In this document: positions 23,180 through 30,886 of the stretch, one piece after another | Numbering within the stretch: position 1 is the stretch's first letter | Layout of the letters: each line of letters starts with the position of its first letter | From: Paenibacillus sp. MAEPY2 | Lineage (GTDB): Bacteria; Bacillota; Bacilli; Paenibacillales; Paenibacillaceae | DNA: 40,119 nucleotides | Assembly (NCBI RefSeq): GCF_000499205.1 | Contig: NZ_AWUK01000033.1 | Coordinates: 1-40,119 of the forward strand | Reading direction: 5' to 3' | Made by a program: the position numbers and the translations under genes | Notes under the pieces: model-generated | Database searches by the model: none | Told to the model about the DNA's origin: nothing | Seen by the model: the letters and a program-made list of their open reading frames with translations, nothing else

Positions 23180-23929
23180 TTACATCGGGGTAGAAGCAGA
23201 CATCTGCAGCCCTAGGGAAATTAGGTCTTTACTTGTACCAGGCAGCATCATAAGTGCACCCTTCTGAACTGAATATCCGGATTCCATCATCATTTCGCGG
23301 TAGCTTTCGGGTACAACCGAAGACATTCGTTTCAATTTCTCCGAATAGGGATCCACGACAAAAGAATCCGGCATCATGCCTTTCCAGGCTCGCGTGTCCC
23401 GAATCCGGCTAGTGGAAGCATCCTCTGTAATAAAAATGTTCTCAACCAGCACTTGTCCATCAGGGACAGACATGGCTTTGATCCGTTCGACAATCGGTTC
23501 AGGATCTTCCCCTGTGTAAATACCATCTGTCATATGACAGATCAGAGGGGCAGGACAGTGCTCCATGTTACGAAGCTCAGATTGAATAATCTTCTCCGCT
23601 TGTTTGAATGCCTTTGCCGTGTCTGTGAATCGTTTCGGATATAGTGGCGGCAGACTCCCACGGTTGGCGATACGATCAATAGATTTAACACCATCCAGCA
23701 GATCGTATACTTCATCACTGTAGGCAAGAATCGCAATTCGATAACGAGGAGACACTTTTGATCCCTTCGTTGATCGATAGACAATCTGGCGAATAATCGT
23801 CTGAAGTCCCTCATTGACGATATCCATCCTCCGTTGTCCTTCAAGCTCAAGCGTCATGGAGCCGCTTATATCAATTAAATAGATTAGTAGAGCGGGGGTG
23901 CTTCCCGTCGCATGTACTGAATAACTCAT
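23180..23929 (-). CDS. von Willebrand factor A domain protein
   Basis: A 249-residue cytoplasmic-looking protein made almost entirely of one vWA domain. The metal-ion-dependent adhesion site is complete: DISGSM (about residues 20-25), a Thr after the YPKRF stretch (FTDTAKAF), and MTDG (about 133-136). It closely resembles the stand-alone vWA proteins found with kinases and tellurium-type or secretion operons. No signal peptide. It starts a sub-block (vWA, YukD-like, kinase, EspG-like) just after the WXG100 gene and its terminator. A likely role is metal-dependent protein interaction in assembly or control of the system, possibly as partner or substrate of the kinase (inference). Confidence 0.88.
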   Translation of the reverse strand: MSYSVHATGSTPALLIYLIDISGSMTLELEGQRRMDIVNEGLQTIIRQIVYRSTKGSKVSPRYRIAILAYSDEVYDLLDGVKSIDRIANRGSLPPLYPKRFTDTAKAFKQAEKIIQSELRNMEHCPAPLICHMTDGIYTGEDPEPIVERIKAMSVPDGQVLVENIFITEDASTSRIRDTRAWKGMMPDSFVVDPYSEKLKRMSSVVPESYREMMMESGYSVQKGALMMLPGTSKDLISLGLQMSASTPM

Positions 23930-23966
23930 AGGAATAACCTCACCTTTTCATACTCTGGATATAGAA

Positions 23967-23995
23967 AAAGCCAGGTAAGTTTACCTGGCTTCTTA
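23967..23995 (-). terminator. Hairpin terminator after the WXG100 gene
   Basis: A perfect AGCCAGGTAA/TTACCTGGCT stem (23969-23990) is followed on the minus strand by T5. It lies only 10 bases beyond the WXG100 stop codon and 40 bases before the vWA gene. It is likely partial, limiting read-through into the downstream genes. Confidence 0.8.
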
Positions 23996-24000
23996 TTTAA

Positions 24001-24273
24001 CTACTTCGCTTCGTCGGCACGTCTAAAGTTATCTGCAATAGTATGTAATTCATCTGATACAATCCCAAGCATTTCAATATAAGATTTCATTGCGCTCTGA
24101 CGATCTGTATAACGTTGATAGAATCCTTGAGATTGCATACCTTCCCACTCAGCTTGCATTGTTTGCATTAGTGAGTTTAATTGCTGAGTAAGCTGTTCAC
24201 TTTCTTGTTGAGCTTGTTTGAATTTATTAGATGCTTGGTCCATCTCTTCAGGTGTAATTTTAATTCTTACCAT
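24001..24273 (-). CDS. esxA: WXG100 family protein (EsxA/YukE-like main substrate)
   Basis: A 90-residue protein with canonical WXG100 features: a first helix, the WEG turn (about residues 42-44, QAEWEGMQSQGFYQRY), a second helix and a short C-terminus with a Y/F-x-x-x-D/E-like export signal region (DNFRRADEAK). The ATG at 24273 has an AAAGGGGAAG site; an open-frame extension of 14 codons upstream has none. It is the only gene in the island set off by its own promoter and terminators on both sides, directly downstream of the EssC-like motor. That marks it as the abundant, general substrate or partner of the apparatus, as YukE/EsxA is elsewhere. Confidence 0.92.
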   Translation of the reverse strand: MVRIKITPEEMDQASNKFKQAQQESEQLTQQLNSLMQTMQAEWEGMQSQGFYQRYTDRQSAMKSYIEMLGIVSDELHTIADNFRRADEAK

Positions 24274-24322
24274 TCGTATCTTCCCCTTTATACCATTTTT
24301 ATAAATTTTAACCATTTACTAT

Positions 24323-24350
24323 TGTATACAAAGAACTAGTGAATTGCCAA
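24323..24350 (-). promoter_or_regulatory. Candidate sigma-A promoter of the WXG100 gene
   Basis: Read on the minus strand: TTGGCA (24350-24345) and TATACA (24328-24323) with 16 bases between, or TACAAT two bases on at 18. Hexamers match consensus at five of six positions. It lies between the motor-gene terminator and the WXG100 start. Confidence 0.55.
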
Positions 24351-24360
24351 ACATTTTTTG

Positions 24361-24394
24361 GGAAAAAAGACTCATTTATGAGTCTTTTTTTCTT
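24361..24394 (-). terminator. Terminator after the EssC-like gene
   Basis: AAAAAAGACTCA pairs with TGAGTCTTTTTT around a 4-5-base loop, with U-tract on either strand. It lies about 10 bases after the motor-gene stop codon and separates it from the WXG100 unit. Confidence 0.82.
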
Positions 24395-24401
24395 AAATGT
24401 C

Positions 24402-27400
24402 TTAATTTACGACAAGAACTGCATTTCTATTTATTTCTTCTACTTGCTCTTCGATCTGAGCAACCCCATTGCCAAAAGCATGCACCGCTTTTACACTTAC
24501 GAATTTCCGCTTAACATAGTAACCTTCTCCATCCGGCAATACTCGACTGCCTGAGACAAAAGGGACCTTTATATTAAACAGCTCAGTGTCATTAGGCTCG
24601 GCGGTACCAAGTAACCAACCGATCTGACCGGATTTGATCTCTTTTAGCCAATCATCATAATTACGATTAATGGCATTGGCTTGCCCAGAAACGATAATAT
24701 AGACACCGTGCTCTCGTCCGTTTCGGGTGATGTATTCCAGATGACCTGTGATCGTTCTGGAGATACGCTTAGCCAGGAAATCAACATCATCCATAATTAG
24801 CATCATCTTCGGAGCAAATTCATCCGGATTAGCCACTCTCTCTTCCAGTTTGGTACGCAAAGTTTCCATCATTTCTTCCATGGTTGCTTCATTGGTTGCA
24901 AATGCCACCGTATGATGTAGATCTTTCAGGGCTCCCAACCCTTGAGGAGTGCGTCTAAAGTCGCATAAATAGAGTTCAAGCTCATCCGATGAATATTTCA
25001 TGGCCGACATCAATCCTATCGTGACGAGCAATGACGTTTTACCAGATTCCATCCTTCCGGCAACTATGAAATATGGACCATCCGCTTCCATATCCCATCC
25101 CAACATTATTAAGCTATCAATGTTCATATGAACGGGTAGCGTAGGATCAGACACAACATTAATATCTTTCAACACTTCTGGAATAGCAATGACTTCAGGC
25201 AATACTCGAATCGACTCTGGTTTAACAGTCATACAAGCAGCGTCAAGTACTGCAAACTGTTCGCGCAATAACTTGGCACGAGAAGACTCATTCACCGCGT
25301 TAATGGATAATGCCGTTTGGAACTCATATGGAGGAATGGTTCCCTTCACAAAGGCCCTTCCTTCCGGCATCTGTGTTGGTGCTTTGTTCAGCCTTCCTAC
25401 TGCATAGTTATAGTCCCCTGCATCTGCAAGCATATATGAGACAGCATTAGGGAAGTTACTGCGGATTCGTTCCAACATATCAGAAATCCGGTTGATGGTT
25501 GCCACAAAGTATATGCCTAGTCCCGGTCCTTCACGCAGCAGGGGGTCCAGCTTCTCATGGAGCTTCTCGAACTGTCCTCGGAAACTGACATAGCTATCGA
25601 TAATAACAAGTATTGCTGGCAGCGTATTTCCTGTTTCAGCACAGTAAGACAGTCTGGATTTCACTCCCGTTTCAGCAAACAGTGTTTTGCGTTTACTAAT
25701 GGTCTCTTCCAGATAATTGAACAACCGATTCATCTTCTCTTCCTGATCATCCTGAATGACATCCGCTACATGAGGAAGCAAGGTATAGTCCTTCAGCATT
25801 CTTCCGAAATCGAGCGCATAGATATTCACATCATTAGGTGTAGTTTCCATTGCCAGTGAATAGAGCAAGGTCTGGATAAAAGTTGTTTTCCCCGTACCTG
25901 GCATTCCATATATCAACCAATGTCCTGATTCCAGATCGATTCGAAGTGGAAATTGTCTCTGGTTCACTACATCATCAATAAGTCCAACCTGCGGATTCAA
26001 AATTTTACCCGGTTCACTTGAACTAACAGCCAGATCTTCCAAAGTCAGATGATTAGGCAATGGCTCCAGCCAAGGACCTGGTAAACGCTGAATACCTTCG
26101 CGTTCTGCTTTCATCGCGATATGCTCAATAAGAACGTTTAATTGTTTTTTACTGAGCGCCTTTTCTTCGGAAGGTTTTGTTTCCTGAATCAGCTCCAGTT
26201 GATCTCTTAACTTGGTCTTGCGACCATCCAACTCATAAGCATACATATTGCGATCCGATTGCGTAATATTTTGATCTGGTCGATACGGAGCACCACTCCA
26301 TGCGAATTGAACAGATTCAAATACTTCATTACTGCCGACCTGTAGAAAACCACGACCCGGGTTCGTAATATGAGCAGCATCCGGAATTCGGATCATCTCA
26401 CGACTATCACTCTCGTCCTGAACTCGAAGGCAGACTTTATAACGGGAGTTACTCCAGATTTTATCGTCCACAACGCCCCCTGGTTTCTGAGTTGCCAAGA
26501 GCAAATGAACGCCCAACGTCCGACCAATAGCCGCAATGGAAACCAATTCACTCATGAACTCCGGTTGGTCCTTTTTCAATTGTGCAAACTCATCGATGAC
26601 GATGAATAGATGCGGGAGAGGATCCCGGTCTTTCCACTCTGTAAGATAATATTCATCAATATGCTGTACGTTGCCCGCAGCAATGAACAAACGCTGTCTG
26701 CGTTTAAGCTCAGCTTTGAGAGAAACCTTGGAACGTTCAATCAATCCTTCTTCTTCCAGATTGGTTACTGTCGCAATAACGTGCGGCAATTCCTGAAACG
26801 TATTCGACATCCCGCCACCTTTATAGTCAATCAACATAAACGCCATATCATGCGGGTGATACTCCACCGCCAGAGATGCAATAATAGATTGGATAACTTC
26901 ACTTTTACCTGAACCGGTTGTTCCAGCCATGAGTCCGTGAGGACCGTGCCCTTTACGCTCGATTTTGTCATGAAGGTTCAGCAAAACCGGCTTTTTCCCC
27001 CCTCTTACACCAACAGGGAAAGGAAGGGTATTGGGATAACGTGACTTCTGCCAATTGTTTTCCACATCGAACTGTTCAATATTCTGTATTCCGAATAGTT
27101 CAAACAATGTGAGTACATTTACTATCTCATCCGCAGAATTCCGTTTGATCCGATAAGGAGCAATTTGACGCGCAAATTGATCAGCTTGTTCCAGTGTCAT
27201 CTGATCCGATTTGAAAGGTTGTACAAATGGAATCTCATCCTTAGGCTTGGCATAGGTAGCATCGCCAGCGGAACCACCCGTTACATTTGTTGAACGCATG
27301 ACCCCTTTAGTCGAATGCAAGTCAATAACCAGTTCACATTCCTTCGGAAGGACATCCTTGCTCGGTGCAAGTACGATGCTGCAGACACCGATGACCTCCG

Positions 27401-28406
27401 AGCTCTTCATCATCAAAGGAAGAATAGGCTCATGCTCCAGCATTTCGATGAATGGCAGGAAACACACGTAAAACGGGAGTGCCTTCTCCCCTTTGTTCAA
27501 CCATTGACGACGCTGCAGCAGCGTAAATAATTGCTCCATTAATTGAGGTTGATATGCCCGCTCCTCAAACAGATATCTGCCGGAACGTGTATCATTCCAT
27601 ACATGTGGAATCCAACGCATCCATTCCCAATTTTCTCGTTGTATCTTATTCATAAATACGGCCATTTTAAGCTCGTCAGGTGCATGATGTGCCGCAAGTT
27701 GTGTCACAACAGTACGACAGAACATATTCAGTTCTTCTTCGTCACCAACAAGTCCGATAATGCGATATTTACTCAAGTCCAGCAGGGCGGGAGCATTCGT
27801 AATTGTAGTGAATTTCTCCGTCATTTCCCTTGCTTTTTCAAGCATCGGGTCCTTCTCTACCCCATTTTGCTTAGGTACTGTAATGTCAAAGTTGCTCGGA
27901 ACGGTTCCAATACCAACACGGACTTTCAGGAAGTCAAAATCCTGTGGAATTCTCTCCCATACCGAAGAGCTTCGGTCCTTGACCATATTGATACAAAATT
28001 GTGGATCCAAATGGGTTTGGTGCCAGTTCAAAATCAATTCGTTTTTCCAGTTTTGCAGTGTTTCCCTATTCTCATTGATATGGTCGTCGTATAAGCGCTC
28101 ACGATCTTTGATTTTCTTGCGATGTTTCGCTTTACTCTGAAAATGAACCAGTACAGGTACAAAATATGAAACGACCATCATACAGAGGGAAATCATCTGC
28201 ACGGTTACAAATTGCCCATTCCCCCGACTTTGGTAAAAAGTCATCATTGCCGCCCCACCTGCGACTGAAACCATGATAGGAACCATAATTGAGATAATAT
28301 TCAGTTGTGGTGGTTGAGGAAGTGCGGGCGGAGAGAAAATTTCCACTTCCTCTCCCGAAGTTTCCTTAATAATCCTAGGCGATCTCTTATAAAAAAAATG
28401 GGACAT
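24402..28406 (-). CDS. essC: EssC/EccC-like type VII secretion ATPase
   Basis: A 1,334-residue FtsK/SpoIIIE-type motor. An N-terminal cytoplasmic stretch leads to two membrane segments (about 37-57 and 66-88), then a linker domain and three ATPase domains. Walker A motifs: GTTGSGKSE (about 490), GMPGTGKTT (about 832) and GRMESGKTS (about 1,117). Walker B-like motifs: LFIVIDEF, AILVIIDSY and MMLIMDDVD. The first domain looks fully active, as expected for the power-generating unit. It lacks the two N-terminal FHA domains of firmicute EssC and so looks more like actinobacterial EccC. A GAGGAGG site lies 10 bases before ATG. It follows four pseudopilin-like genes in one run with a 30-base gap and is followed by a terminator and the WXG100 gene. 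It would recognise WXG100 export signals and drive substrates across the membrane. Confidence 0.95.
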   Translation of the reverse strand: MSHFFYKRSPRIIKETSGEEVEIFSPPALPQPPQLNIISIMVPIMVSVAGGAAMMTFYQSRGNGQFVTVQMISLCMMVVSYFVPVLVHFQSKAKHRKKIKDRERLYDDHINENRETLQNWKNELILNWHQTHLDPQFCINMVKDRSSSVWERIPQDFDFLKVRVGIGTVPSNFDITVPKQNGVEKDPMLEKAREMTEKFTTITNAPALLDLSKYRIIGLVGDEEELNMFCRTVVTQLAAHHAPDELKMAVFMNKIQRENWEWMRWIPHVWNDTRSGRYLFEERAYQPQLMEQLFTLLQRRQWLNKGEKALPFYVCFLPFIEMLEHEPILPLMMKSSEVIGVCSIVLAPSKDVLPKECELVIDLHSTKGVMRSTNVTGGSAGDATYAKPKDEIPFVQPFKSDQMTLEQADQFARQIAPYRIKRNSADEIVNVLTLFELFGIQNIEQFDVENNWQKSRYPNTLPFPVGVRGGKKPVLLNLHDKIERKGHGPHGLMAGTTGSGKSEVIQSIIASLAVEYHPHDMAFMLIDYKGGGMSNTFQELPHVIATVTNLEEEGLIERSKVSLKAELKRRQRLFIAAGNVQHIDEYYLTEWKDRDPLPHLFIVIDEFAQLKKDQPEFMSELVSIAAIGRTLGVHLLLATQKPGGVVDDKIWSNSRYKVCLRVQDESDSREMIRIPDAAHITNPGRGFLQVGSNEVFESVQFAWSGAPYRPDQNITQSDRNMYAYELDGRKTKLRDQLELIQETKPSEEKALSKKQLNVLIEHIAMKAEREGIQRLPGPWLEPLPNHLTLEDLAVSSSEPGKILNPQVGLIDDVVNQRQFPLRIDLESGHWLIYGMPGTGKTTFIQTLLYSLAMETTPNDVNIYALDFGRMLKDYTLLPHVADVIQDDQEEKMNRLFNYLEETISKRKTLFAETGVKSRLSYCAETGNTLPAILVIIDSYVSFRGQFEKLHEKLDPLLREGPGLGIYFVATINRISDMLERIRSNFPNAVSYMLADAGDYNYAVGRLNKAPTQMPEGRAFVKGTIPPYEFQTALSINAVNESSRAKLLREQFAVLDAACMTVKPESIRVLPEVIAIPEVLKDINVVSDPTLPVHMNIDSLIMLGWDMEADGPYFIVAGRMESGKTSLLVTIGLMSAMKYSSDELELYLCDFRRTPQGLGALKDLHHTVAFATNEATMEEMMETLRTKLEERVANPDEFAPKMMLIMDDVDFLAKRISRTITGHLEYITRNGREHGVYIIVSGQANAINRNYDDWLKEIKSGQIGWLLGTAEPNDTELFNIKVPFVSGSRVLPDGEGYYVKRKFVSVKAVHAFGNGVAQIEEQVEEINRNAVLVVN

Positions 28407-28438
28407 GCTCCGTCTGCCTCCTCTTCAACATATTTTCT

Positions 28439-29422
28439 TTAGCGATTCATACATCCCTTCGGATAATAACCTGCTGCCGCTGCATCTCTTTCACTTGAGA
28501 AGGTCTCGTCTTCCCGATAACCATAAGAACATGTACTGGGGTAATAATATTTAATACCGGTTGATGGATCGACAGCACCTTTAATCTCTGTTTTCTTAAC
28601 CAGTCTACCTCCACCAAGAGCATAGTTATTATAGAATTGATTCCCTATTGGAATTCCTTGAATAAAGGCCATGATTCCGATATCATCAATAGAATTGACC
28701 CATTCTTCCTGTGAGATTTGAGGTAATCTGAAGGTATAATGGACCCCATATCGAGTCGCATACTCATTATGTTTATTTATATAATAAGCCAGATCCTGTT
28801 GAATGCTTTTCACGATGACGCTCTTTCGCATAGCTTCAAAATTGGCTGCATTGTCTAATAAAGGAATGTTGGTTGTACCCTCCAGATCTTCACGGAACCC
28901 TTCAACCCAAGCTTTCGCGTAAGAATCATACGCATATACATAACTGTCTAACGTGAAATTAATACTGTTTCCTCTGTTGTCTGAATACGAATACGGTTTC
29001 TTGGGTCTCCACATATGCTTGAAAACCCTCTCGCCATTGGCATCCCTGTACTCATCCACTGCGTACAAGTCATAGCCATCGTAATCAATGACAGCAACTG
29101 CTGGAATGTAGCCGGCAAGAGCCCCTTGTCTAACAGGGTCATTGACGACATCAAAATTCAAATAGAGTGTGCGAAAGAAAGTGTCCAGCGCTCTCTCTTT
29201 ATTAGCAAAGAAGAATTTTCTCGACTGATATCCTGCTTCATATTCTTGGAGTACGTTCATATTAAGCATTTGAGAAGCATCCTGAACTGCAGTATGCAGT
29301 GAAGCTGAATATTGATCAGATAAGGCCTGGGCTGTTTTTTGGTCTCCTGTTCGAAAGTCCATGACTAAATAGAAGGGGACAAAGATACAGATAAACAATA
29401 TCGCCAGATTAGTAATCTTCAT
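28439..29422 (-). CDS. Single-pass membrane protein, pseudopilin-like (large)
   Basis: A 327-residue protein with one N-terminal membrane segment (about residues 5-22) and a large extracytoplasmic domain with no recognised family. The immediate post-membrane region is helical and rich in Ala, Gln and Ser (TAQALSDQYSASLHTAVQDA), as in TadE/pilin-like subunits. A strand-rich domain and a C-terminal part with two Cys (STCSYGY and KGCMNR) that could form a disulfide follow. Its start overlaps the end of the preceding gene by 14 bases. It is the last and largest of four small single-pass proteins between the TadB/C-like gene and the motor gene, so it may be a tip or initiating subunit (inference). 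Confidence 0.6.
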   Translation of the reverse strand: MKITNLAILFICIFVPFYLVMDFRTGDQKTAQALSDQYSASLHTAVQDASQMLNMNVLQEYEAGYQSRKFFFANKERALDTFFRTLYLNFDVVNDPVRQGALAGYIPAVAVIDYDGYDLYAVDEYRDANGERVFKHMWRPKKPYSYSDNRGNSINFTLDSYVYAYDSYAKAWVEGFREDLEGTTNIPLLDNAANFEAMRKSVIVKSIQQDLAYYINKHNEYATRYGVHYTFRLPQISQEEWVNSIDDIGIMAFIQGIPIGNQFYNNYALGGGRLVKKTEIKGAVDPSTGIKYYYPSTCSYGYREDETFSSERDAAAAGYYPKGCMNR

Positions 29423-29957
29423 TGATTACCATTCCCCCATAAGGAACAAAGACCTTAACGTTGCCGTCCGTGATTCCTCCGGTAAAAACATCACTAAGGA
29501 TTGTAGCCATGGTGCGATTGATATTTTTCACTTTGACGGTGAAGAAATCGCCCACTGCCATGACATATCTGCGATCCAGATCGGATGCTGTGCTATTCGG
29601 AAACAACCTTTGCATAATTTCCTGATTGTAATGACCATCAAAGTAGGTCGTAAAACTATCACGGAATGTAGCCGGATTAGCCGGATCAGTATATTCCGGA
29701 TTGTATTTCTTGTGTAAATGTTCCATTTGGATGTCATACTGATTACCCGTAGCTCCGAGCTTTTGGTTAAACTCTAGATACATCTCAGGAGTGATATACC
29801 CCTTGGTTCTAGCGGAATCCACGAATGTAGTCACAGCTGAGTGGATAACGATCTGAGACAAGTCGTCCTGTCTTTGAGCCTGTTGGAACAACGGATACAA
29901 GAATAACAACACAATGGCAATAAAAATGCCTAATATTTTGGAGAAAGAGTTTTCCAC
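29409..29957 (-). CDS. Single-pass membrane protein, pseudopilin-like (TadE/DUF4320-like)
   Basis: A 182-residue protein with an N-terminal membrane segment (about 7-25). Its post-membrane pattern (TTFVDSARTKGYITPEMYLEF) resembles the small archaellum/Tad-type and DUF4320-type pilin-like proteins, where a long helix is followed by a globular domain. GTG start at 29957 with an AAAGGGTGAG site 5 bases upstream. It overlaps the next gene by 14 bases. No class III prepilin cleavage motif (G followed by E at +5) is evident, so it may not be processed. Function as a filament or periplasm-like gap spanning subunit is inferred from context. Confidence 0.6.
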   Translation of the reverse strand: MENSFSKILGIFIAIVLLFLYPLFQQAQRQDDLSQIVIHSAVTTFVDSARTKGYITPEMYLEFNQKLGATGNQYDIQMEHLHKKYNPEYTDPANPATFRDSFTTYFDGHYNQEIMQRLFPNSTASDLDRRYVMAVGDFFTVKVKNINRTMATILSDVFTGGITDGNVKVFVPYGGMVINEDY

Positions 29958-29970
29958 ACTAGCTCACCCT

Positions 29971-30351
29971 TTATGTAAAAACAATGGTTTGTACTTTGCC
30001 TTGACTGTCTCGAATATAAGAAACAACATAGGTTCGTTTGAGATCGATTCCTGATACATCAATACTTTCAATATCATCTGAACTATAGAAGTATTTATTA
30101 ACTACACGAATATTGGCGTCCAAGGTTTTCATTTGTCTTATGCTTTGAAGAACCTCTGCACCCGAGTAGGTAACTTGCTCCGTAATTTCAAGACTTGTGA
30201 ACAACCTTCGCTCTTCATTTACTGCAGATTTATGCGTAACGTTCACTGCCGCATCCTGAGACTGAATGCCTCCAAGAGCGAACATGCAAGCCACGATCAG
30301 AATACTGATTTCAGCCACGACCAGTATGAACTTTTCCATCGTTTCGCTCAT
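29971..30351 (-). CDS. Small single-pass pilin-like protein A
   Basis: A 126-residue protein with one N-terminal membrane segment (about 8-28) followed by a short extracytoplasmic domain. Its segment TYSGAEVLQSIRQMK matches LSGSQVLNAVRQYM of the neighbouring 160-residue protein, indicating that the two are paralogues. RBS AAGGAGG is 6 bases before ATG. Four such genes in a row with a TadA/TadB/TadC-like set strongly suggest pilin-like subunits of the apparatus. The family was not recognised by name. Confidence 0.65.
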   Translation of the reverse strand: MSETMEKFILVVAEISILIVACMFALGGIQSQDAAVNVTHKSAVNEERRLFTSLEITEQVTYSGAEVLQSIRQMKTLDANIRVVNKYFYSSDDIESIDVSGIDLKRTYVVSYIRDSQGKVQTIVFT

Positions 30352-30386
30352 TGGAGACCTCCTTACTGTTGTTCTATCTTTTCAAG

Positions 30387-30869
30387 CTATTCTTGCTTAA
30401 AAATTATTCCGCGAATCATATTGTTCTTATCTCTGACAATGGAGGATTTGAACTTTCCACTGGGATTAATATATGCATTTTCAGATTGTTTCTCAGCAGC
30501 AGTGAGATCAATAGTCTTTTCAATCGATAATATCTGTCCACTAACTGTATCAAATCTGTCCCCATAAAAAGCACCTTGAGAATCAGGATTAAGTGCCTTT
30601 TGTTTCCCAGTGATTACTTGCACACCAAACTGTTCCTGATTCATATATTGCCGCACTGCATTCAGAACCTGACTGCCTGATAAAGTCGTATTGCTATACG
30701 TCTGATACTCCGTATCCGACAATTGCGTCGTAATCGCAGCCATCTTCGTCTGTCCCTGCTTTGCTGCATCCTGCGACGAGATCGTAATAATAACTACAAT
30801 CGTAATCAACATAATGGTGAGGAAAATCCCCGCTGCTACCCGTATACCGACGCCTGTATTTTCTTCCAT
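30387..30869 (-). CDS. Small single-pass pilin-like protein B
   Basis: A 160-residue protein with an N-terminal membrane segment (about 9-30, GIRVAAGIFLTIMLIT region). Its extracytoplasmic part shares the motif SGSQVLNAVRQ and the general plan of the adjacent 126-residue protein. The short cytoplasmic lead followed by GI and a strong hydrophobic helix is close to the Flp/TadE style, but no canonical prepilin peptidase site is visible. RBS AGAGGGG is 11 bases before ATG. It is the first pilin-like gene after the TadB/C-like gene, a usual place for the major subunit in such operons. Confidence 0.65.
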   Translation of the reverse strand: MEENTGVGIRVAAGIFLTIMLITIVVIITISSQDAAKQGQTKMAAITTQLSDTEYQTYSNTTLSGSQVLNAVRQYMNQEQFGVQVITGKQKALNPDSQGAFYGDRFDTVSGQILSIEKTIDLTAAEKQSENAYINPSGKFKSSIVRDKNNMIRGIIFKQE

Positions 30870-30886
30870 GAAAAATCAATCCCCTC

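Noticed and set aside
24402..28406. A classical type VIIb (YukE-YukD-YukC-YukBA-YueB) locus
   Set aside because: The motor lacks FHA domains, no YueB/EsaA or EssA is present, and Tad-like and EspG-like genes are interleaved, so the label type VIIb would hide the differences.
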